Source: Bacillus sp. 2B10 (GTDB lineage Bacteria; Pseudomonadota; Alphaproteobacteria; Sphingomonadales; Sphingomonadaceae). From it: a stretch of 64,000 nt of DNA. The stretch is taken from contig RPSH01000005.1 of NCBI GenBank assembly GCA_003946805.1, positions 62,001 through 126,000 on the forward strand, written 5' to 3'. The notes beneath the pieces were generated by a model. It ran no database searches. It had not been told where the DNA came from and saw only the letters and a program-made list of their open reading frames with translations. Every line of letters starts with the position of its first letter. The stretch's first letter is position 1. The translations under genes and the position numbers were made by a program. Positions 54,314 to 61,533 of the stretch are shown here, piece by piece.

Positions 54314-54369
54314 CGTCCATCATGTGGACGTTATGTTCAAATAATAAAACTTCGCGCCGCGCTGGTCAA
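54314..54369 (-). promoter_or_regulatory. rhaM operon promoter and downstream operator
   Basis: On the minus strand a -35 TTGACC (54369-54364) and -10 TATTAT (54346-54341) are 17 bp apart. Just downstream, 54314-54330 holds the inverted repeat CGTCCA-N5-TGGACG. The 13-mer CCATCATGTGGAC (54317-54329, plus strand) is matched at 11 positions by CCACCATGTGAAC upstream of the PL11 gene, suggesting a shared repressor. Confidence 0.6.
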
Positions 54370-54404
54370 TCGCTGTGCGGGACCTTCGCCAATTTTCGCG
54401 GGCG

Positions 54405-55604
54405 TCAGCTGCCGTCCGGCCGGACCGTGCTGCTGCCTGCGCTCGGCACGATCGCCACGGCTTCGGGCGGGGGCGGCCGGGACGGATCGAACGGGGCCGC
54501 CGTCACCGCCGGCGCCAGTCCGGGGATCGTCCGCATCCCCTCCGCCACCGCCCGCGCCAGCAGCCATGCGCCGTAATTGTCGTGATGGGTCCGGTCCCTG
54601 CCGCCGTCGTTGAACGCCTGCGGGCTTACCGTCGGCCCCAGCGCCTCGTACAGCGCGACGCTCGCCCGGTTCAGGTCGATCAGCGGCACCCGCTCCTCCA
54701 CCGCCACCGCGCGGACGGCGGCGGGATAGTCGCCCAGCGTCGGCGTGATCCGTCCCGCCGCATCGAAATTGCGCCGTTCCGGACTGGTCACCAGCACCGG
54801 CCGCGCGCCGCGCCGCCGCGCCTCGGCGATGTAGGTTTTCAGGTAGCTGCGATAGGTCGTTCCGGCCTCGACAAAGGTCTGCGGCCATTGGCGTTTCTGG
54901 TCGTTATGGCCGAACTGGATCAACAGCCAGTCGCCCGGCCTGATGACCGACAGCACCTTGTCGAGCCGCAGCCCGGTCAGGAACGACTTCAGGGTCTCCC
55001 CCGATTCGGCATGGTTGGCGACCGCTACCCGCTCGCCGACCATCGCCGGCAGCATCTGGCCCCAGCTGGCGGCGGGTTCCGACGGCTGGTCGGTCACGGT
55101 CGAATCGCCTACCAGGTACAGTGTCGGCACCTCCGCCGGCTCGATCCGGACCGTGGCGACCGCCGCATCGTCGGACAGTTCCAGCGTCAGTCGGTCGTCC
55201 CATGTCGCACTCGCAAGCTCGGCGGGCTTGAGCCGCACGCCCGGGCCGCCCGGCGCTCCCGGCGGCGGCGGGGCCAGCGCGGGCGTCCGCGTGTTCACGA
55301 CGAAGCTGCGCGTCACCCGCTGCCCGGCGCGCGTCGCGACCCGGTCGAGCATCAGCCGCCGCGCCTCCGCCTTGATCGTGGTCGCCGCCGCTCGCTTTCC
55401 GCCCAGCGTCACCGTCACCCGCCAGTTCCCCTCGGGCAGCGCGACCGAAAAGCGCCGGCCACCGCCCGGTTCATAGCCATGGTCGCCGCGATAGGGCCGG
55501 TCGCGCGCCACCGCCGTCTCGCCCGGCTGCCGCGGCGCATCGTCCAGCCGATAGGTCGCGACCCCGGCCGGCCCGGCCAGCAGCAGCGCGATCGCCGCGA
55601 TCAT
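54405..55604 (-). CDS. CE12-type rhamnogalacturonan acetylesterase (SGNH hydrolase)
   Basis: The 399-residue protein starts MIAAIALLLAGPAGVA (signal peptide). An N-terminal beta domain (about 20-170) precedes the SGNH hydrolase. Block I is LYLVGDSTVTDQPSEPAASW (catalytic Ser), block III is IQFGHNDQKR, and the C-terminal RTHHDNYGAWLLARAVAEGM carries the Asp/His dyad. It removes acetyl groups from RG-I galacturonate so that the lyases can act. Its start overlaps the PL11 stop (ATGA). Confidence 0.88.
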   Translation of the reverse strand: MIAAIALLLAGPAGVATYRLDDAPRQPGETAVARDRPYRGDHGYEPGGGRRFSVALPEGNWRVTVTLGGKRAAATTIKAEARRLMLDRVATRAGQRVTRSFVVNTRTPALAPPPPGAPGGPGVRLKPAELASATWDDRLTLELSDDAAVATVRIEPAEVPTLYLVGDSTVTDQPSEPAASWGQMLPAMVGERVAVANHAESGETLKSFLTGLRLDKVLSVIRPGDWLLIQFGHNDQKRQWPQTFVEAGTTYRSYLKTYIAEARRRGARPVLVTSPERRNFDAAGRITPTLGDYPAAVRAVAVEERVPLIDLNRASVALYEALGPTVSPQAFNDGGRDRTHHDNYGAWLLARAVAEGMRTIPGLAPAVTAAPFDPSRPPPPEAVAIVPSAGSSTVRPDGS

Positions 55605-57487
55605 TTCGGCGCGACCAGCGCATGCGGCGGCTGGTTGTACGCGGTATTCTGCCACGCGACGCCGAGGCGATAGACCGGGTCGTGCATCAGCGTCACCCGC
55701 CGGATCGCGGTGGGGAAGGGGGTGGCATAGATGCGCAGCTCGCTGTTGTCCTCGCTGCGAAGGATCAACTCCTCGCGCCAGTCACCGAGGATGTCGGCCG
55801 ACAGCGCGGGCGTCGCCTTGGTCCCGTTGTTCGACGTCGCACCCTCGGCCACCAGCAGCGGGGTCTCGCTGCCGGTCCGCCAGTCCCATTTGGTGATGCG
55901 GTTGCGGTCGAGCAGTTCGCGTGAGCTGTCGCCGTCCCACCAGATCGCAAAATTGGCGACCTTGGGCTTTGCGCCCGGAATGACCTTGCCCTGCGCGGTG
56001 TAGAGGTACGGCGTGCTGGAGTTCCAGTTCTCCTCGCCGGGATGGCGCGGGTCGATATCGGCGGACAGCCCGCGTCCGGTATCCTTCGTCGCGGGCGTGG
56101 TCCACAGCACCTTGCCGGTCCGCGCGTCGAGCATCGCCGACCCGATTCCGCCATTGCGCGGTACCTCCTCGTGCACGCCGAACTTCTCGAGGCCGGGGCG
56201 CGTCGGGTCGAGGTCGCCCAGATGCATCGTGTCGCCATGGCCCAGCCCTGCGCTCCACAGCCCCTTGCCGTCGTCGTCGATCGCCATTGATCCATAGACG
56301 ATCTCGTCGCGGCCATCGCCGTCGATATCGGCGACCGACAGGTTGTGGTTGCCCTGTCCGCCGAAGCGGGCATTGCCCGGCGCCGCGCTGTCGAACAGCC
56401 AGCGCCGCGTCAGCTTGCCGTCGCGCCAGTCCCATGCGGCGACGGTCGATCGTCCATAATAGCCGCGGCCGAACACCCCGCTGGGGCGCCTTCCGTCGAG
56501 ATAGGCGACCCCGGCGAGGAACCGGTCGGATCGGTTGCCATAGCCATCGCCCCACAATGCCGCCAACCCTTCGGGCGTGTCGGACCCGCGCGGCGGGGCA
56601 TAGGGGGCGCTGGCCAGCGCCCGGCCGGTGGCCCCTTCGAACACGGTCAGATATTCCGGACCCGACAGGATGCGGCCCTGTACCCGCGCGACCTTGCGCC
56701 CGTCGGGCAGGGTGGTCGCGCCGGTCCGGTCGGCCTGCGGCAGTTCGCCGCCCTTCGCCCGCCAGTCGGCCTTTGGGTCGCCCAGCACCCGGCCGGTGCC
56801 GTCGATCGTGCCGTCGGCGGTTTTGACCATGATCTCCGCCCTGCCGTCGCCGTCGAAGTCATGGACCATGAACTGGCTGTAGTGCGCCCCTGAACGGATA
56901 TTGTGGCCAAGGTCGATCCGCCACAGCCGCCTGCCGTCCAGCGTATAGGCGTCGAGCAGCGTCTCGCCGCTATAGCCGCCGAACGCATTGTCCTTCGAAA
57001 TGGTCGGGTCCCATTTCAGGATGATCTCGTACCGGCCGTCGCCATCGACGTCGCCGACGCTGGCGTCGTTGGCGGTATAGCCATAGCGCTCGCCCGCCGG
57101 CGTCACCCGCTCGGCGGGACGCTCCAGCGGGATCGACCGATAGCCCTTGGCCCAGGTCGTCGCCTCGCTCGCCGGCTCGCGCCCGCCGATCGGCTCCAGC
57201 CGGTAGCGCGCATCGCGGCCGCCGCGCCTGTCGTGAAAACTCGACGCCCCGGCAATTCGCCGCGCGATCACCTGTCCGTCGCGCAACAGGCGAAATGCGG
57301 CGCCGCGCCGGTCATCGGCCAGCAGCCGCCACGCGACATGGTTGCCGCCGCCGGTCGCGGGCACGGCGACGAGGCCGCGGTCGAGTCGTTCGTATTGACG
57401 GACCGGTCGCGGCGCCGCGCCGATCGTGATCGCCGCCAATCCGATCGCCAGTGCCGCCCTGTAGCTTTGCCGCATCGTCCGTCCCAT
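55601..57487 (-). CDS. PL11 rhamnogalacturonan lyase (YesW-like)
   Basis: The 628-residue protein has a signal peptide (RAALAIGLAAITIGAAP). An N-terminal beta-sandwich (RPVRQYERLDRGLVAVPATG) precedes an eight-bladed propeller with repeated calcium sites of the form D-x-D-x-D-G: DVDGDGRYEIILKWDPT, DFDGDGRAEIMVKTADG, DIDGDGRDEIVYGSMAI. It cleaves the RG-I backbone by beta-elimination. ATG at 57487 was chosen; GTG at 57490 is adjacent. First gene of a lyase-esterase operon, divergent from the TonB receptor. Confidence 0.92.
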   Translation of the reverse strand: MGRTMRQSYRAALAIGLAAITIGAAPRPVRQYERLDRGLVAVPATGGGNHVAWRLLADDRRGAAFRLLRDGQVIARRIAGASSFHDRRGGRDARYRLEPIGGREPASEATTWAKGYRSIPLERPAERVTPAGERYGYTANDASVGDVDGDGRYEIILKWDPTISKDNAFGGYSGETLLDAYTLDGRRLWRIDLGHNIRSGAHYSQFMVHDFDGDGRAEIMVKTADGTIDGTGRVLGDPKADWRAKGGELPQADRTGATTLPDGRKVARVQGRILSGPEYLTVFEGATGRALASAPYAPPRGSDTPEGLAALWGDGYGNRSDRFLAGVAYLDGRRPSGVFGRGYYGRSTVAAWDWRDGKLTRRWLFDSAAPGNARFGGQGNHNLSVADIDGDGRDEIVYGSMAIDDDGKGLWSAGLGHGDTMHLGDLDPTRPGLEKFGVHEEVPRNGGIGSAMLDARTGKVLWTTPATKDTGRGLSADIDPRHPGEENWNSSTPYLYTAQGKVIPGAKPKVANFAIWWDGDSSRELLDRNRITKWDWRTGSETPLLVAEGATSNNGTKATPALSADILGDWREELILRSEDNSELRIYATPFPTAIRRVTLMHDPVYRLGVAWQNTAYNQPPHALVAPK

Positions 57488-57500
57488 CACCTGAAATGTT

Positions 57501-57547
57501 CCACCATGTGAACACCGATATCATATTGCGAAGATTCTGCTTTGCAA
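57501..57547 (-). promoter_or_regulatory. PL11 operon promoter and operator-like motif
   Basis: On the minus strand a -35 TTGCAA (57547-57542) and -10 TATGAT (57525-57520) are 16 bp apart. CCACCATGTGAAC at 57501-57513 lies directly downstream of the -10 box and matches the rhaM operator motif at 11 of 13 bases. The same 150-bp region must also hold the promoter of the divergent TonB receptor. Confidence 0.55.
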
Positions 57548-57643
57548 TCGCGTCGTTCGTGATTACGCCATGGATCGAGCTTCACGATTTTGGCGGCGAT
57601 GGGGAACAACTCCACACCGCGTCAGGGACAAGGAGGGGATTGC

Positions 57644-60600
57644 ATGACGCCGTTCGTCGACATTCGCGGATCGGGGCTGCGCAGCGCGGTATCGGGGCTG
57701 GCACTGATCGTGGCACTGGGCAGCGCACCGGCCATGGCGCAGGTCGCGCCGGGCGGCAGCACCACCGACGACGTGCGCTCGTCGCCCACCGACCCGCTGG
57801 CGGACGAAGTCGGCGACATCCTTGTCACCGGCACCCGCGCGTCGCTGCAATCCGCCAACGCCCGCAAGAAGAACGCCGACACCGTCGTCGATTCGATCGT
57901 GGCGGAGGATATCGCCAGCTTCCCCGACAAGAATGTCGGCGAGGCGCTGTCGCGCGTCACCGGCGTCCAGCTCCAGCGCGATTTCGGCGAAGGATCGCAG
58001 ATTTCGATCCGCGGCGTCGAACCCGACCTCAACCGTATCGAGATCAACGGCGTCAGCCAGCAGTCGCCCGGTGGCGGCCGCAGCGGCGACTTCCGCGAAC
58101 TGGCGGTCGAACTGGTCAAGTCGGTCGACGTGTACAAGGGCTATACCGTCGACCTGACCGAAGGCGGCATCGGCGGCACCGTGCGCGTCGAGACCCGCCG
58201 GCCGCTCGAACTGACCAGGCCCCTGTTCAGCATCAAGGGCGAGGCGCAGCGACTGAACCTGACCGAGAAATGGCGGCCGCGCTTCAACCTGACCGCGGGC
58301 CGTTCCGACCTGCTCGGCGGGCGGCTGGGCGTGCTGCTCAACGTCACGCACAGCGTGGTCGACACCCGCGGCGATTCGGTCGCGAACACCAACTGGCAAC
58401 GCTATTTCGATTTCGACCGCTCGTCGGAAAAGACCGTGGCCGATCCGGCCTACGCCAATTTCGGCACGTACGAGAGCTGCGCCGGGACCACGGGAACGAC
58501 CGCCGCGATCGCCACCGCCAACCGCCTCGCGTGCGAAACCCAGTTCTTCGACTGGTCGCCGGGGTCGGTGCGCTATCGCAACAACGAACGCACCGATGCG
58601 CGCACCTCGCTGGACTTCCAGGCGCAGTACCAGTTCGCGGACAATTTCTCCGTCTGGGGCCAGGTGACGTTGAACTACCGCAACCAGAACCTGCGCGACA
58701 CCAACTACGCCGTGAACATGGGCGGCGGGCTGAGCAACGCCGGCGTGCCGACCAGCACGCCCGACCTGACGCGCTTCAACCTCGACGCGGCGCTGGCCAG
58801 CAACGCCGCGGGCGGGGCATCGCGCGCGCGGCCGAACCAGTCGTTCGTGACGACCGACGGACATGTGCTGACCAGCTGGACGACCGCGCTCAACGCCGGT
58901 ACCCCGCTGGGCAACAACGTCGTCGCCAATTCGGGCGGGGCCAGCAACATCGTCGGCGTGCAGCGCCGCGACTTCAGCTATGACGAGAATACGCGCTACT
59001 ATCAGACCGGGTTCAAGTGGGAACTCGACCGGATGAAGATGACGTTCCTCGCCTCGCGGTCGGAGGGCAACCGGGTCGACGAAACCAACCTCGTGTCGAT
59101 CACCACGGGCGTGTCCGGGATCAGCATCGACCGGCGCAACGACGATGGGCTGCCGATCATCAACTTCCCCAGCGCCTTCGATCCGGCCAACATCGCCGCC
59201 TATGGCGACAACACCCGCCGCGGTGCGAACGGCGCGCTGCTGGTGCAGGCCGGTCCGACGCTGCAGTACCGTCCCAGCCAGCGCGACAGCGCCGAGGATC
59301 AGCTGAAGCTCGACGTCGATTACGATCTCGATTGGGGTTTCCTGAAGAGCATCAAGTTCGGCGGCCAGTATCGCGACCAGGATCTGGTGTTCTACGGTGC
59401 GGGCGGTGCGCGCCTCTTCCGGCCCGAACTGCGTGCGCCCAACGGCACGATCATCCAGACGGCGCTGTCGCAGTACAACAACAACGTCTCGCTCACGACC
59501 GTCATCGGCGCGCCGCCCGCCAGCGGCCCGATCCCCAACGTCTCCTACTTCACCCCGGCCCAGTACCAGCAGTTCCTCGCCACCAACGGCGGCGTCACCG
59601 GTGGTGCACCGCTGTTCGGCGGGATCAAGGGGGTGGAAGGCGCACCGGAACGGCTGGCGCAACCGCTGTTCGATTTCGCCAACCTGTCGCGTTTCTACGA
59701 CCTGTCGGGCTTCAACCAGAGCCGGGTGCGCTTCGCCGACGGCCTGCCGCAGATCCCGGGCTACATCATCAACGAAAAGATCGTCGCCGGTTATCTCCGC
59801 GCCAATTTCGGCACCGAGTTCCTCGGCATGAACCTGACCGGAAATGCGGGCATGCGCTACACCTACACCCGCAACAATTCGACCAGCAGCAACACCCGGC
59901 GCGAGAACCGCGTCCGTCCCGGCACCGGCGTTCCCGGCATCCCGGCGGTCATCGAGCTGGTGACGGTCGGCGTGAACGAAGTGACGCTGACCAGCGACTA
60001 TCACGACTGGTTGCCGGCGGTGAACCTGTCGCTGGAAGTGCAGCCGAACCTGTTCGTCCGCGCGACCTATGCCAAGAACCTCGCGCGGCCCAGGCCGACC
60101 GACCTGTCGCCTGCCGTCAACTGCGTCGTCGACGTCGCCGACACCATCGCGGGCGAGGATACCTGCACCGCGGGCAATCCGGCGCTGCAGCCGTACCGCG
60201 CCGACCAGTACGACCTGAACGCGGCATGGTATCCCAATCGCGATACCGTGGTCAGCGTCGGCTATTACTACAAGGACATCAAGAGCTTCGTCCTGCCGGC
60301 CTCGGTGCGCTCGGGCGTCGACCTGTTCGGCGACGGCACGCTGTATACGGTGCGGCAGCCGATCAACGGCTTCGGCGCGAAGCTCGACGGGTTCGAGGTC
60401 AGCGCGTCGACGGCCTTCACGTTCCTGCCGGCGCCGTTCGACGGGTTCGGCATCAACGGCAACTTCACCTACAGCCGCGCGCTCAACAGCTCGCTGACCA
60501 ACATCGCCACCGGCGAGCCGCTCGACGCGTTCCCCGGCCTGTCGAAATACACCTACAATGGCAGCGTCTTCTACGACAAGGACTGGCTGAACGCGCGGCT

Positions 60601-60853
60601 GAGCTACAACAAGCGCAGCGACTACCTGCTGCTGGCCGCCGACGCCGCGGTCGCGAACAATCCGATCTTCCGCCGGGGCGAGACCTATCTCGACGCGCGG
60701 GTCCAGCTGCGCATCACGCCGCAATACAGCCTGTTCTTCGAAGCGCTGAACCTGACGAACGAGCTGGCACGGTCGTATATCGACGATGCCCGGTCGATCG
60801 AATATTCGGACTTCGGCCGCCGCATCTTCGTCGGCGCGCAGTTCAAGCTGTGA
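57644..60853 (+). CDS. TonB-dependent receptor for RG-I oligosaccharides
   Basis: The 1069-residue outer-membrane receptor has signal peptide SGLALIVALGSAPAMAQ and a TonB box-like GDILVTGTRASLQ. The plug (AEDIASFPDKNVGEALSRVT, GSQISIRGVEPDLNRIEING, VDVYKGYTVDLTEGGIGGTV) and barrel end DFGRRIFVGAQFKL. This large plug-conserved type is the sphingomonad/Caulobacter carbohydrate receptor class. AAGGAGG precedes ATG. Substrate is inferred from the surrounding RG-I enzymes. Followed with one-base overlap by a DUF6250 lipoprotein. Confidence 0.9.
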   Translation: MTPFVDIRGSGLRSAVSGLALIVALGSAPAMAQVAPGGSTTDDVRSSPTDPLADEVGDILVTGTRASLQSANARKKNADTVVDSIVAEDIASFPDKNVGEALSRVTGVQLQRDFGEGSQISIRGVEPDLNRIEINGVSQQSPGGGRSGDFRELAVELVKSVDVYKGYTVDLTEGGIGGTVRVETRRPLELTRPLFSIKGEAQRLNLTEKWRPRFNLTAGRSDLLGGRLGVLLNVTHSVVDTRGDSVANTNWQRYFDFDRSSEKTVADPAYANFGTYESCAGTTGTTAAIATANRLACETQFFDWSPGSVRYRNNERTDARTSLDFQAQYQFADNFSVWGQVTLNYRNQNLRDTNYAVNMGGGLSNAGVPTSTPDLTRFNLDAALASNAAGGASRARPNQSFVTTDGHVLTSWTTALNAGTPLGNNVVANSGGASNIVGVQRRDFSYDENTRYYQTGFKWELDRMKMTFLASRSEGNRVDETNLVSITTGVSGISIDRRNDDGLPIINFPSAFDPANIAAYGDNTRRGANGALLVQAGPTLQYRPSQRDSAEDQLKLDVDYDLDWGFLKSIKFGGQYRDQDLVFYGAGGARLFRPELRAPNGTIIQTALSQYNNNVSLTTVIGAPPASGPIPNVSYFTPAQYQQFLATNGGVTGGAPLFGGIKGVEGAPERLAQPLFDFANLSRFYDLSGFNQSRVRFADGLPQIPGYIINEKIVAGYLRANFGTEFLGMNLTGNAGMRYTYTRNNSTSSNTRRENRVRPGTGVPGIPAVIELVTVGVNEVTLTSDYHDWLPAVNLSLEVQPNLFVRATYAKNLARPRPTDLSPAVNCVVDVADTIAGEDTCTAGNPALQPYRADQYDLNAAWYPNRDTVVSVGYYYKDIKSFVLPASVRSGVDLFGDGTLYTVRQPINGFGAKLDGFEVSASTAFTFLPAPFDGFGINGNFTYSRALNSSLTNIATGEPLDAFPGLSKYTYNGSVFYDKDWLNARLSYNKRSDYLLLAADAAVANNPIFRRGETYLDARVQLRITPQYSLFFEALNLTNELARSYIDDARSIEYSDFGRRIFVGAQFKL

Positions 60854-61518
60854 TGCAACGCACCGGCCGCCTTGCCCCGGCGGGCGGCTGGTGCCTGTTG
60901 CTGCTGGCGGGCTGCGCTCCGCTCGACCGGCCGGCGCCTGCCGGCTGGGTGACCGAGGCGCAGGACCCGCGGGCGACCGTCGCGTTCCTGCCCGGCGGCG
61001 TCATCGACATCGATACGCCCGCCGGGCTGACGCTGTGGCATCCGCAACCGCTCGACGGCCCGGTGCGGATCACGTTCGAGGCGATGGCCGTCGCGGCGGG
61101 TGGTCCCAACGACCGGGTCAGCGACCTCAACGCCTTCTGGATGGCGACCGAGCCGGCGGGCGGCACGGTGCCCGGTAGGCGCAGCGGCCGGTTCGAAGAT
61201 TACGATACGCTGACGACCTATTATGTCGGCATCGGCGGCAACGGCAACACCACCACCCGGATGCGGCGCTATACCGGCCGGGCGGGGGATCGCCCGCTAC
61301 TGCCGCAACACGACCGCCGCGATCCCGGCGCGTTGCTTCAGCCCGATCGCTGGACCCGGATCGCGCTGGTCGCCGACGGCACGCGCATCGCGGTCGAGCG
61401 GGACGGGCGGCCGCTGTTCGCCTTGCAGGACCCGCAACCCTATCGCCGCGGATGGTTCGCCCTCCGTACGACCCAAAGCCATTTGCGTATCCGGGGCGTC
61501 ACGATCGCACGCCCCTGA
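60853..61518 (+). CDS. DUF6250 lipoprotein (YesU-like)
   Basis: The 221-residue protein has lipobox LLLLAGCAPLD. The mature jelly-roll reads LDGPVRITFEAMAVAAGGPN, DLNAFWMATEP, YYVGIGGNGNTTTRMRRYTG and WFALRTTQSHLRIRGVTIAR. This is the DUF6250/YesU pattern found with rhamnogalacturonan genes in Bacillus and Bacteroidetes. Thought to bind or act on RG-I fragments, without established activity. ATG overlaps the receptor stop (TGATG). Confidence 0.8.
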   Translation: MQRTGRLAPAGGWCLLLLAGCAPLDRPAPAGWVTEAQDPRATVAFLPGGVIDIDTPAGLTLWHPQPLDGPVRITFEAMAVAAGGPNDRVSDLNAFWMATEPAGGTVPGRRSGRFEDYDTLTTYYVGIGGNGNTTTRMRRYTGRAGDRPLLPQHDRRDPGALLQPDRWTRIALVADGTRIAVERDGRPLFALQDPQPYRRGWFALRTTQSHLRIRGVTIARP

Positions 61519-61533
61519 CCCGGAGACTGCACG

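Noticed and set aside
57563..60724. A 1053-codon frame antisense to the TonB receptor
   Set aside because: Same GC-rich shadow effect. The sense strand has an RBS, signal peptide and complete plug and barrel.
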